Assembly: GCF_963855985.1 (NCBI RefSeq)
Contig: NC_087096.1
Location: 13,454,001-13,518,000 of the forward strand
DNA length: 64,000 nt
DNA from: Ostrinia nubilalis
Lineage: Eukaryota; Arthropoda; Insecta; Lepidoptera; Crambidae
Direction: 5' to 3'
Shown here: piece after piece, positions 45,301 through 60,300 of the stretch
How positions within the stretch are numbered: position 1 is the first letter of the stretch
Layout: each line of letters begins with the position of its first letter
The notes under the pieces: generated by a model
Told to the model about the DNA's origin: nothing
Seen by the model: the letters and a program-made list of their open reading frames with translations, nothing else
The model's database searches: none
Translations under genes and position numbers: made by a program

Positions 45301-48300
45301 TGAACGGGAACTGTACAGTAGTTTTCTAAAAATCTAATTAATCTAGAGATCGATTTAATAATTATATGATCGGTTAGGTCATTATTCTTCATTGCTGAAG
45401 CACGAGCACGACCCTATTTAATTTACCACAGGCAAATGGAGTATTTAAATTTGGACTAAGTATCTTATCAACAACATCTTTACATGTTTGGAGCTGTCCA
45501 TTCTTTTAGTAAAATTCAGAGAAATCATCTAAAATCAATTTGCTCTAATAAAAAAATCGCTTACCGTGTTCATCATATCCCAAAGTCCGCTTAGTCGACT
45601 CGCGTGGTACGTCATCTTCTTCATCGCGCCTAAAGCATGAGTCTGAACCATCATCAGGTCCACCTTCTTGACCAGCACCCTCAGGTCATAATACTTGGCC
45701 AGGAGTTCAGGGTTGGCCGGCAGAGCCAGGAACAGCGGGCCACCTCCGTTTGAGCTGATGGCAGACCTTGCTTCTTCAACCGTCTCCAGGATCTTGGATT
45801 TGTTGAGCGATTTGTGGGCATCGTTGATCTCCAAACCTTGCACGTGCTTCGACTTGACTAGCGTGCGGAAGTCCTGGGGAAGAAAAATAAACATTAAATA
45901 AGTTTGAATAACAACGGAACTTATTTGTTAGAGACAGGGGTTGTCTTTTGTCTGTATGTGCAAACGATTTTTCACTTTTATCTCCAGCCAGGTTTGTTTG
46001 AGATTGGAAAATGTAGATGATATTGATAGTCAAGGAGGCACTAATGCGCTAATTCCAGATCATGTTGGTACATATATCTTTGTTATAGTGTGATTTTTAA
46101 GGAGATAAAGTTTAATCCTAAAAACTTTTTGCCTATCCCTGCTCTGCTTTTATTGATAGAGAATGCTCCATAATAACTCTAATTACACATTTGTTAGGTT
46201 GAAAATGTATATCTATAAATTGTTGAGACCTAAATGTATGGCGTAATTACGTTGTCAGATTGTATTAAGGTCTCGTGAACTGAGGATATCCGTCGCCCGG
46301 TCGCGCTAGTTTCGTTGAAATAAATCGAGCTGCCGTGTTTTCGTCAAAAGATTTATTTGAAAGGCCCTTAATGGGAACATAATCATTAAATCAGTTTGAC
46401 TAGATACTTATTATTAATACCAATTTAGTTTAAACTAATTTATGGTTTATTCCCAAAGGACACGACTCTATTATTTTCAAAAAAATTAAGTTCATTCTTT
46501 GATTCCCAACGGGTCCACTAGTTCCACGATACTAAAAATAAAAAAGCATTTTCTTAGTAGGTATATTTCAAAATTCCATGGTCCCGGTGGGTAAAGAAGA
46601 AAAAATTAAATAGAGTAGTGGACCTTTAGGAATAAGCCTTTCATGGTAAATTTCAGTTAAAACAATGTTGTTCATTGTAAGTTCCTTGCAGTTGGTAAAA
46701 TCAAAACATAAGGTACCATAATTCCCAGTTCACTTATAAGAGTCTATCATATCACCTCAAACCGCTCATGGCGATCCGGTCCAAAGGTCTCGTGCCATTG
46801 TTACAGTAGGTATACTAATAAAAACAAAGGCAGCTGTGGACATATGACGTAACCGGCTATTAAGGTTACGGCTGATCGATGATATGGATCACCAGTGGTG
46901 GCCACGACTGTTACGTATCGTGGTCACCATCCAATTACATCTACGTACGTATTAGCATAGCAACTAGAGCTGCTAACGTATCAATTAGACTCATTTTCAC
47001 TGGCGAAAGGAAATTGACAAGGAATTAAAACCGCAAGAAGTTAGTTATTTGAAATAGAACTTTTTAGTTCTAGGTATTGGCCATCTATTGGTGCAAAGAG
47101 CAATATTAGCAGCCTGAAATCTTAAGGCAGAAGAATTAGGATAATTTTAAGTTAATTGCGTAAAAATGCTATTACGAAACATTGTAGAAGACCCCTGTAA
47201 ATTATCATGTTCTTCTTCTGCCGTTTGGATTGTAACAGCTGATTTTATAGTAACTTTATGAGTGTTGTGTTAATCGTTCAAGATTTATAGTGATTTTAAA
47301 CTAAATAGATCATTAAAAACCTTAATTGGAATGTCATTGCCTTTCACAAGTACCTTAAATTGGGCCGGATATAATCATTGACCAATAAAATAATTATAGA
47401 TATGTGTCATACTCAAAAATGGTGACACTCCAAAAAGTTACACTATTTATCAACAAGGCTGGCAGGATTTATATCAATTTAGGCTTCGCCCGCGGCTCTG
47501 CGCGGAGGCTTTCAATGTCGACTAGTTCGCTATGGCTAAGTAAAATTTGTAAGTAAAGATGTGTTTGGAATAAGTAAGTTAATGATGACATCATCGCATA
47601 AGTAAGTACTACAAATATCAAAAATAGACGAGGTATTAACTATTTGGTGACATCTAAGATAATGAAGGTACCTATCTAAAACAAGGTTTAAATTAATATG
47701 AAAGTGGATCACTTGCTTTAGATAATTAACTACTTAGATAGAGTTTAGGTATCAATATTTATAACTTCATTTGAATCAGTATGTACCTAAGTACACTAAT
47801 AAAAAAGACAAACTTAGTTACATTCGTTTTAGATTCCAATTAAAAGTCACTGCTAACAAGCAGCATTTATTTTTATTTAAATGATGATTGGTACAGTGTG
47901 TACTACAAATATCAAATTATGAAAAGATACGAGTATAAATATCTATTAAAAAGAATGTAAACTTCACGTCTGCTGGAGAATTATGCCATATTAAACTTAA
48001 TTGAAGGTCCTTTTATAGCGTCAAGATTTTTCTTCTTCATTTATTTTCCTCTTGCCGCAATTGTTTTTACATTTGTTAAGTTCTCAGCAATTCTAAGTAC
48101 AGTCGAAATGGGGTCAGTTTCCTTAACTGGCCATAGCCTAGGCAATAATCGTAGCTCTTACGCAAAATGACGTAGGAACGAAATAATTTCACACGTGCGT
48201 TAATTAGAATGCAGTAATAAATCGTATAAACGTTTGCAAGTGGGAGTGTGTACTGAAATAATTTAAATTGCCCTCAGCGTGTGTCGAATGCATATATTAG

Positions 48301-51300
48301 GATGCAAAATTGCATGGTACGGTTAGGTACCTGTAGAAAATATATTGCATATTGCTGGTACTTATCGAGACTACTTCGTGGTGACACAATCTATAAACTC
48401 CAAATAGTTTAATAAATTCTGTCTTAAAGTATGTTTGAACCAAATAAATTATTTTTTAATGTAGGTTAAATTAATTAAAACATCTAATGTATCACAAGAC
48501 ATTCTGCAAATAAATAATTTTCATTTTTAACCGACTTCAAAAAAGGAGGAGGTTATATGTTCGACTGTATGTATTTTTTTTTCTATGTATGTTCACCGAT
48601 TACTCCGTCAATTGTGGACCGATTTTCAAAATTCTTTTTTTGTTCGATAGGGTACACTTCTGAGGTGGTCCCATTGTCACCAAGTCAGGATCTGATGATG
48701 GGATCCTAGGGAAATCAAGGGCAACCCTCAAATTTTATAGGCACGTATATCGTTTTTCAAACTTTTTCTTAAGTTATTCAAGTATTTGCTCCTGGAAATC
48801 ATCATCTCATATTGATGAGCTGATGATAGAAGGTAAAACTCCTTAATGCTTAGGAGTTGGAGGATAATTCTTTTAATTTTATAGATAAGTATAGTTTCTA
48901 AAGTTATTCAAGTGTTTACATCAGATATTCATCATCTCATCATGATGAATTGGTCATGGTAGGTACAACTCCTTAATGCTTTGGAGTTGGAGGATAATTC
49001 TTTAAATATTATAAGTACAAAATTAGACCAACAGTTGTATTCTTTCATGTTTTTAAGGTGGGCTGACGGTTTAAGGTCTTTTTAGGTTTCCTATATGGTA
49101 ACCTGTATTTTGTAGGGAATATTATTTATACTAGACATGAAGAATATGGTGTCAATGTACTGCCTACCTTCAGTGGTAACATCAAGGTAATAATTAGTTA
49201 ACTAAAAAGCAAGAAATAAGATACTTTTGGAGTCGGTGCAGGCAAACTTTACATGTTTCATAATCTTGGCACCGACTCCAGAAGTACCTATCAATCATGG
49301 TATACCTACATAAATATTAATTCGTCCTAATAAATAAGTAGGAAATTAGTAATTATTTTTCTACTTTTTAGTGTAGGTTTTTTGGAGTCGGTTTTCTCTC
49401 TTCTTTTCTTTCAAAATGATGAAATGAATTATTAAGTATTTAGTAGTAAAGTAGGTATAACTTTGGCTTTTGCTCTACCCCAACTATCTCTGATATCTGA
49501 GTCAGTTATGAGATTTCATATCAACATAATAGAAAAGCCAAGGATGTAGGTATATCAAAATATAAAAATAAAAATCTTATGGAGAAAGGCTCATGCACTT
49601 CAAAATGCAAACACTAAATCAGCGAAGGGACTTGCATGACCTGGTTTTTCTCCATAACATCATGAGAAGTAGGGTTGACTGCTGTCAACCAACTCCTGAG
49701 TAAATTCAATCTTCGCATACCACGCACGATCCCCGCAAGCCGATCTCACCCTTTAGTGCCCCCCATCGCAAAACCGTCCTGGGTAGGAGCTCCACAATTC
49801 CTCGTCCATGCAAGTTATTGAATGAGCACAGTGTGGCGGTGGATTTATTCTTTGATAGCCATCAACAGTTTAGAAAGGCAGTCATGGAGACTTTTGAACA
49901 TGTTTGAATGAGTTGTAAATTGTAATGATTAACAGACTTTTTATTGTTTTCTTTTCTTGTCCTTTAAATAATTAGCAAACATTAAATATTATGTAAGCGG
50001 TGTTTACCTTAATATAGCTATACATTTACATTATTGAATTGTCAAAGTGTCTGTGCAAATATTGATGTAACTAATAGTTGATGGTGAACCTAAATAAATA
50101 AATAAAATAAAATAGAAGATTTCAGTCAGGAAACGCTACATAACCCTTCTTTCCAAAGTCTTTCAGGAGATTAATAGTTAATATTACAAAGGGCCGAGCT
50201 ATTTTCGTCTCAGTGATTAGTGCAAAAAATGTAATGCAATAGTCTCCTGTGCCAGTCAAACAGGCTATGAGCACAGATAATATAATACTAGTACTATGAG
50301 TGTACACATGATATACGGCCTCCTTAGTTACATATTAGGAGCACAAGTCAAGTGCTTTTGCAACACAGGCTGACGAATTTAGTTGCAGCCGGCTGCGTAC
50401 GCGCACAAGCGTATTCTAATCTGAAATCTGAAGGAATTGCGACCTTATACACCTACACAACCGGCCACTTTCAAACTGTTTCAATACTTTGCCTTTTTGG
50501 AATACTGATAAAATTCTATTTTCATAGTTAAGCATGAGTTTCCTCAAAAGAGACTAAAAAGGGACTGTTCACTTTGTTTAGGAATTGAAACTTTATGTGA
50601 GTGCAGTTCTAAAGTATTTTACCTTATCTTATTAGTCTTGGATATCTCTGGATAGTCAAATCTTTGAACATAGTCCATTTTTCAAACTTTAAATAACTGT
50701 GAATTTACTCATGGCGTCATACAGTTAGTACACAGTAAGTTATAAAGAAATAGAAAACGAATACCTACCTACTTCAGTTTTGTCATAATGTTGTAAAATC
50801 AGAGATTAAATAACTTTTTCCTACACTGATTATTTATAATAATGCTTCCAACTGTATGTGTGTATGCATAAGTGTGTCGCATGTAGCCCACTCTACATAT
50901 ATCGGCAAATGACGAAATAACGTAGACCGTATTAAATATAATTATTTTGCAATATTCTCGACGTTGGTTGTCCGCGGAAATAGGAAAGTTTCCAATTAGA
51001 CCTTGTTTATTTCTACGAAAAATCTTTATTTATTGCATTTGTTGTATCAAAGATCTAAAATACTTCCAGAAGAATAACACCGACCTAATTCCAATTTCAG
51101 CTGTGATGTTCGAAATACGTATCGAAATATGAGAAACTTCTTGAAACCTTACTATTAGCGCAAATTAGCATTATTAGAAACTACACCCAATGTTTAGAGT
51201 CAAATTCCCACAGTTGGATCTCTTAGACTGCTGGTTAGTCAATATCACATAATTATTACAAGTGAGATGCAAGTCGAGAGCTTTTCCATTATTGGTAAAA

Positions 51301-54300
51301 TAACAACGCATTTTTAGCTAAGGTCAAAAATTCAGGCATGTAAATTACTGGCATACCGACGCATCCTACAAAAGTACTTTACAATAACAATCTGCCATAA
51401 TTTCATTTTCCCACGGCGATTCCGGTCCCACTGTAATCATTGATTGCGATTAATTATAAAACAATAGAACATCGCATACAAATGGCTGCCAAATAGTGTC
51501 CTTGGAGGAGCACACGCCTATTTCATGTACCATCGGCGGTAACAGAGTAGGTATGTCAACAGTACTGCCTACACCATAGAGGTCATCTTCAAGTTTCCGC
51601 AGCATTGTCTCTCAGTAATCAGACCAAGGATGCGAATGACATTACAATACAATTAATAGGTTATTTTGGAAGATGAATGTGGGGTAAGAACGCGTGTGCA
51701 TTGTTATACGGCAAGGTGTTTTTAACTAATCTTGTTTTTAAGATCTGTTTCATAGATAAGAATACGTGTGCGATGTAATAATTGATCTAAATAAGATCGA
51801 TTACTCGACGTTTACTCTACTACGCTTGTAAAGTAGGTACCTAAATAATGTAGGGGTTTCCATGATTGTAAAATAAATAAACGCTTCGTAACGCAGTTGC
51901 GGGATAACTTAATTTTTATACACGAAATTATTGGGTATGAAATAAACATTGCATACCTCGAGTTTTTGAACCCTTGTAGTAATTCCGCTGTTCATGTGTG
52001 ATGTTCGCAAAAAATGAACCAAGTTATTTTATATTATTTTAATTTAATATTCACATTATGTATTACCTATTTAAACTTATATCATCACTTATTCGGTCTA
52101 AAAAAGCTTCACCTAATATGGGGACGACACGACTTTTTTGTCTCTTTAAGATAAAATGTCGTATTGTCCTTTTTGGACAATACGAAGAAAGAGACAAAAA
52201 AAGTCGTGTCGTCCCCAACAATGGACACACACCATAACGATGACATGGTAATTAAGACAGATAAACCCATTAACAGCGGCAGCCACACAAAGACATGTAA
52301 AATGGACTTCATTTGTTTAACCTAAGAAAAACTGCCTCGTCGTTAACAAAGATGGTAATTTTAACATCCTTAGGTTTTTGGAATAAAGTAGGGTAAAATG
52401 CCTGTTGTAACCGCCCATGGTGATTTGAGGATGTGTGCGAAATTCTTAATTAGGAAAACAAAGTAGGTACGTACCTACTTACATACAATACTTACATACA
52501 GAAAATGTTTGTAATAAGTAAGGTATAGTTAAGTAAGACCAACTTTAAATTATGTAACATTTCTGAATACCACACTGTAAAGAATCCAATGACAGTTACA
52601 CAAAAACCATGCATTGCCCTAATATTGTTATATTTAAAATCAGAAACAAGCTCACGAGCATAGTATGATACCATATTAATTGGGATCAAAATCAATGTGC
52701 CAAGAAACGTGCCCCTGAAAATTATGAAACTAGAAAATGGTATTCACGTTTTATGTTAATATGATCACGAAACAAGAAGAACTGGTCCTGCTTTATCTAT
52801 ACTAATATTATAAAGAGGTAAAGTTTGTGTGTTTGTATATTTGTTAAATTGTAAGGGGTAATCTCAGGATCTACTGAACCGATTTTAAAAATTCTTTCAC
52901 CAATAAAAAGCCACATTATTGCTGAGTGTCATAGGTTATACAAAAAACCGAAAAATTCCACGCGGGCGTAGCCGCGGGCAGAAAGCTACAAGTAAAGCTA
53001 GTAATACATATTTTGAACGCAATAATTCATACATAATCTTTGCCAATGACATTGAAGACTAATTACACACTCCATATAACAGCGAACTCTACATTACCGC
53101 TAGACTATTCTGCACTTTATTGTTATTGCAATAAGACACACACATTTGATATAATTTATGTATTCGACATCGGTGTGAACGGTTCCCGAGCTGTCATTAT
53201 CGAAGCACTAGTTTTGCATGTCAAATGTATTTAATAAGTGTCTGAATTAGACTAATTAACGGCTGTACGTAAATTGAAACTATTGCTAATAGCTGTCAGG
53301 TGTATAGGTAATATAAGTATAGGTAATATACAAATTTAATTGCGTATAGAAACATATTACACGATGTATGACATGCGCTGGATTGATTTTGGTTAATTAC
53401 AATAATGTATGTATATCGTGAGGTCTTTAAATCACGGAGATTGAACACCTAATACTATAATGACTAATACTACGCTAATACATTGATTACAACAGCTGTA
53501 TCTGTACTGTGCTACTTGTTCTACATCAATAAATTTAATAGCAGAATCAGATTTTAACTCAAAAATCTCGCAAATTAATTACTAAAATACAAATGTTATG
53601 TAGATGGTAGAAAAAAATAGAGGTAGAGAAAGAAAATTAGTTTCCCATTCCTTAAATATAAATAAATATCGCAAATTAGCTACTAAAAGTTGTGTTAACT
53701 GCAAAAAATAAAAATAGAAACAGAGGAAGAAAGTTAATTCTCAAAAATATAACCTAATTTCTTAAATAGCAATGCTAAACTTGCGGATATCTCTCCATGG
53801 TCAATGCCATCTATTTATTGCGGTCCATTATAATTTTCACGCCCATTTGAAACACCGACAGGTAAGGTTAAGCCACAATGCACTTATTAACATGTATGTA
53901 TCATGCTGGCGACACGGGTTCATAAATCTAGAACTGTATGACAGTACAGTCAGGTGCATAGAGGTTAATTCCAACACTAACTTGAATAGTTGACTAAGTT
54001 GACTAGGTGTTTTAAAAAGTAGGCGTTTCATCATTATCATCATCTTATGTTCATCATTTTAGTCATAGGATGTCCACTGCTGAACATAGGCCTCCCCCAA
54101 TGATTTCCGTTGGCAGCGGTCTGCATCCAGCGTCTTCCTACCTTTATAGGGTCGTCGGTCCACTTTGGGGACTTTTGAGAAAAAAGTTTGATTGAAATTA
54201 ATTGAGCGTAAACATGTGCTTAAAAATTTAAAAGTGAAGCAAAGTCTGTCTGATAATGATGTAGAGTTAATATTCCTGTAAATTTTTCTTATTTTTTGTA

Positions 54301-57300
54301 TCAATAAGCTTCGTAGACCTTTTATTGACATCAATGTGACTTAGCTTGCATTGTTATCATGCTATTTCCATTCATGTTAAACAAATAAATAAATCACAAG
54401 TATTCAAGATATTTTCGCATCTCAGTGTACTCTACAAGCTTCAATAAAGGGCCACACCTCAAGCCCTCGTAAGTGCCCATTACGCTTCTCATGTAAATAA
54501 CCTGCCAACATTCTAGTTCAATTTATTGCAGTACACTAATTTAAAACTATTATGTACCAATCTCATTATTTATAGGATTATAATCGCTATATAGAGCTTT
54601 GAATATAGGAATTTGCAAAATATTCACATTTTATGCCAGTACCTCTAGCATGAACAACTTTCGTCTTCGAATCGTTTGCGTATTCGATAAAATTCGATAC
54701 TCAACCTTCGAATTAAACGATAACGTGACAATTTTGATTCTCAAAATAAGTTTCATGCAACCATTTCGTACACTAAGTTCACTTTACGACACGTTCACAA
54801 GGGCGCTCTTGTAGTTTTCGTACTAAATCTTTTGATGGCGATTCGATTACGCAAACGATTTGAACTCGAAAGTTTTTCGTGCTAGCCGTACAGTTTTGCA
54901 TTTTGAAATATGAATCACAGATTTTAATTCATAAATATGCATTATGAAGCTGTTCTCACATAAATTGAGTAAATAACTTATCCTGTTTTGATAGGTATGA
55001 GTAGGTATATTATATCAAAGGTACAAATTATATTTAGATTAAGCTTTAGATGTTTAGATGAAAATTGCAATTTAATAGTGATTTTATTTAAAACCCTGCT
55101 GTAGCCGTTTCAGAACCCACCCAACCAAAATAAGCATTAAAAAAAACACAATTTTTTACTTGAAAAACTCATCGAGTGTTGCACTTTGCATGCCAGCGGC
55201 GAAATTATAAGAAGAGGTCAAGTGCTAGAAGAACTCGTGCACTTTGGGTTCCGTACCCTACCATACTCGTACTTCATCCAGTTCTATACCTCCACGAGAT
55301 CCTTAGAAGAAAGTTTTGACAGTAGTTGGACAGCCGACAAAGTGCTCTACTCGCTCAGCGGAATAATCCTACTAATATTATAAATGTTTGTATGGATGTC
55401 TGAATGATAACATATTTGTTACTCTTCCTCGCAAAAACTACTGAACAGATTTTGATAAAACTGTAACCCAGAATAACTTAAACAGGCTATAATTTATGAC
55501 GATCTGTGACAAACTATTTCACGCAAGTGAAGCCATCAAAGTAATCTCATTAAGAGTTGCGTTTATTTTCTTACGGAACTCTAATAAGAAATTCGTCGAA
55601 ACGACTAAATAATGACAGCCCTACAGCCTCTTGTACGAGCCATATGGCAACGAAAGCTCCAGCTGTTACCGAATCCGTTGAAAATGATTGACTGATCAGT
55701 AATGAGACTTCAACAGTAAAAAGCACTTGGAATCAAAAGGCAAAGGCCTTTAAGGACTATTATATGAAAACAACCGGATTAAAAAGTTAGGTAATATTAT
55801 GTAAAATCGGGAGAACCACCATTGTAGGTTAACCCTACAAGTTAAGATAAATTTAATCGTTCGTTCCTTCGTTTCAGCTGTTCGTTTCCCCAAGAATCGA
55901 CCTTCACCAAATCGTCGGTCCACCTACTAGGGGACCTGCCCGCACTACGTCTTTACTAAGATTATAATATCCATTTATTTAGATAAATCATAATAATATG
56001 TATCTATAACCTACATTAATCGATCACATTGCTCTAAAATCATCAAAACAGGTGTCAATTTGCGCAATTCGTATCGTCTGTCAAAATGTAGCGATTTAAA
56101 CCAGTTTGGTGAATTTAACCCGATCGCACTCAGTTTGCGACACTTGTAGTTTATGTGGTCATTGGGTGAACTTGTGAAGGACGTTATAAGTAGGTGGACA
56201 GGTACGTTTAAGTACTTTCTCGGTCTACTTACGTAATTGTAAATGTCATTTGTTTTTTAAAATGCTTTGCTCGTAAAAAGGGCTGGGCATGTTATTATAT
56301 TGTTGTTTTTACAGCATACGAGTAGGTTCACAATAAATGAAGAAATAAAATGTAATTTGGTAAGTTTAAGACGTATAAAAGAAGCATAAAATTGAAGAGA
56401 AATGAGTTACCATGAAAAAGACATCAACGAGTTAGCACCGTCGTATAAGCATAATTTATTTTATGATGCTTAACATTTCAGCTAAGTTAAGACTTCTTAT
56501 ACCTTTAGGTAAAATATTCAAGTGGTTTTGATAAACAAGATAAGTTTGAAATCTAAATTTCTCTAGAAATAAAAATGTGCTGTTACAACAATATGTCATA
56601 AACAAAGATCTTTATATGATGAAGGAAAAAGATCTTTTAAAGATTATAAATAACTTGAAAAAAATGGAACCCACGACCTTTCGCTTGCCGGGCCGATTTC
56701 ATAAAGATGCCAATACGTCGTATAATCAGGTGTAGGTATAAATAGCTCAATAGTTATCAACATTTGTACATATTATTATACTTAATTTACATAAAGACTT
56801 ATTGACATCATAATAAACTTGCGAAAATTATATCACACACTCATTTACATTAGATAACTCGGCCAGCCTTGACTCATTGAACTCGTTATGAGATTAACAA
56901 GTGAAAGCACATAAAAGCTCGCGTTTCAATGTCGGCGGATTAAGCCGTTAATGGAAGGCTGACGTGACCAGCTTCGGGTGACCTTAACAGATCCTTGCAA
57001 TACTTTTTAATAAGATTATTGCGGCGGTTACAAGGTGGACCGACGACATCATAAAGGTAGCAGGAAGGCGCTGGACGCAGGCCGCTACCAACCAGGCAAC
57101 ATGGAAAGCATTGGGGGAGGCCTATGTTCAGCAGTGGACGTCTTATGGCTTAGATGATGATGATTGCGGCGATTACAGCACTATAGTTTATTATATTATT
57201 ATGATATAGTGTTGGGTTGAGTGATAGCGCACTTATCGCTATCACTCAACACAGGATTAGAAACTGGATTAGTAGCAATGATATTTAATCGTAACTTGTT

Positions 57301-60300
57301 GTACCAGTTATGGCACCTAATTAATTCCACATACATTTACTATTTTTACAGGCAGACCCAATACAATAGTAATGCCTTACAGTTATCAAAATTTATTTAA
57401 AGTGGTTGGTGCTTATTTTCGACAAAGTAGAAAATGTACGTATAATTAATGACCCTCTCCACGTCCAATGGCTCGTTACCCGCAGGCTTCCAAGTCTTTA
57501 AAGGGGCCGCCTCAACCAGTGTAACCCTATCAAGGCTTACGAGCTGGATGCGCCTATCCTTGTTCGTCCCAGCTGTTCCTTACCTACTGTGGCTGCCCCT
57601 TTTCCTTGCACTCTCCTGAACGAATACGTTGCCTAGCCGTATGCCTGGTCCAAGATTCGACACCACACGACAAATCTTAATGGACAAACTTATTGGTTAT
57701 TAGATTCCTTAACCATTAAAGCAATAAAATCTTTTTAGGAATTATTTCCATTTTAAAATCTAATTCTACTGGCCTAATAATATGTATCATAAATCATAAA
57801 AGTATTACATAAATATCGACCGTATCAGCCAGTTATTATCCCGTAAAGCTTGTATGTATAATGCACACAGTAATTCATAAATAGAGCTTTTCACCTGTAG
57901 AACATAACAATAGAACATAGCATTGCTATTGTCAACATAAACTAACTGGTAGAACTAGTCGTGTACCACAGATCCAAAATCAATAAAGTTCACACAGAAG
58001 TTGTCCTCACCGAATTCACACAACAAATGGTAACAAATCAATCATTAACACAATAAACGTTTTCATTCAAATCGATGCCCTAAGGCTTAGGCCACACAAT
58101 TGAAAACCAAGCGACAAGTCCCACGCGTCTGCATTCTTATACGTCAAAATAGATAGCTGTCAAACTGACAATAGCCGATAACAATCGGCGGCCTTGACAC
58201 GATCTGCCAAATCCAGGGTCAAGAATACGAGCAGTGAGTCATGTGAACAATGCGATGTGTGATTGATATTTAATTAAGATATGTTATGTGAGGAAATAAA
58301 GTAAATAAAAACACTACCTAAGCAAGGGAATATTGAAATAAGCTGCGTGCGATGATTCATAATAATCCTTTTACTTCAATAAATCATACTTTTACAGCAC
58401 CAAGATTTCAGCTTAATTACTCATATTTATGAAAGGAAACAAATGAGACATAAATTAAATCAATTTTTAATTACGTAGGTACTTACTTAAGATCGATCAT
58501 GTCATGATGATAAACTTTTTTGCATTTGATACATTATAGGTACCTATCCTCAAAAAGGAAATGAAAATTATTGTTGATTCGCTCCATAAAAGGACAGAAT
58601 TTTTATTATAGGAGGCAAGCAATCATAATTTGTGGTAGGACTACTTTTAATGAATTCATGTGACGTGAAAATAATAGCTTTTGAATAACTTTAATGATTG
58701 TTTTGAAACAAATACCGCCCACGATTGAAAACCAGTGCAAAAAATCTGTCAAAACCCATTAGTTATGAAAATATCATACCTAGATACGGTCTCTAAACGG
58801 ATCTGGGCTGTGGGCGTGAACCAGAGCAATTACTGCTGTCATGGCATTGAGGAGTCGGGTTACTCCCACATACGCGTATTAATCTATGCTTTATTATAAT
58901 AGAAATTAGGTTTGAAAGCATTTCTATAGCGGCTGTTATGCTGCCTTTGAAGCAGTTTGAGTGGTTGTGGTAGCTACTCGTATGTGTAATTTAGTTAATT
59001 TGGACATAGAGAATATGGAGATAAAAAACGGGACTATTCCCACCTCTCGTTCCCACCACTGCAACTCCTGTGTAGCCAGGATCTACAGCTTGACCGCCAC
59101 AAAAACCCAACCAATGAAGGAATATGGAGAATATGGAGATAGAAACATTTGGTTTTGGTTCAGTCAAAGTTTAAACTTTTGCTTGTTATACAAGCTGTGT
59201 TTTGTATTAAGTATAATCAGGCTCCATCCGAGGGCCCTGTCGGGCTTTTAGAGGATAGGCCCTGTCCTTCTGGCAAAGAAAGCTCCCACACAGGTATTAC
59301 ACGATAGAAGAAGTAATTATTTTCTCACTAAGAAGATTACATAAGATGTATTTAAATTAACTTTTTTTAACTTATTGCGAGTATACAAGCAATAATAGTT
59401 CGATACCATAATCCATTTGCAAGAATGAAAGATGTATCAAACGATTGAAACAAATAAACTACAAAAAACCCATAGATATAAAATTGTTGTATCATCATGT
59501 TGACTTAAACTATATCTTTTTGTAAAGTTATAGTGAATTTCTCTACAATAGACACCCAAGCTCTTGCTAAGAGCAGGTGAAATCGATCTTTATCTGAAGC
59601 GAAAGGTCCAAAGAAAGGAGATTCCATTATTGATAATTCTAATTATATTACGAACACCTCAAAAATATACAAAAGTATAATAGGAATAACTTGCTTTCCG
59701 CTATCATAAAGATTAATCTGATTTCGTAATTTGTCACATTATGCTAGGTTTAAATAACACGGATTGAAATACTTTTATACGTATTTAGAAGTCTAGACAG
59801 CGATTTTAATGAAATCACACGAATTATTACAATTGAGCTCCTAATTTTAAGGCCTATGGTTTGAAATAACGCTTAAATGAAACTACAGTATAAAATAGCA
59901 AGGTACTAATTACTGGTAAGATATTTCAGAATATGGGGCTTGTAAGGAAAAAAAATTATCTAAAAATGTTATCTACGTATTATAATCATGACATAACTGA
60001 TAAGTACAGTCGGCAGCACACCAGACTATACATTTATGTTTCAAATAGCACTTAACCTATGCGCAGACCACCGACTTTTAGTTGGCCGATAGTTGGGCCC
60101 GATTCTAATTTGTATGAAGAATCGGCCGATACCAAATAGGTGTAAGGTGCGCACTTTCATACATCTCCATACTAATGAACAGTCCGACCCAACTATATGC
60201 CAACAAAATCGGTGGTCTGCGCCTAGGCTTATTACTCGTATAACTACGTAAGATCCTACAGAGCTTGCGTTGCTAGCCAGTTCGATGTAACAAAGTGTGT

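Noticed and set aside
57440..57660. GC-richer stretch with an open frame of about 55 codons
   Set aside because: No start, splice site or family was recognised. It is probably part of an unclassified repeat.
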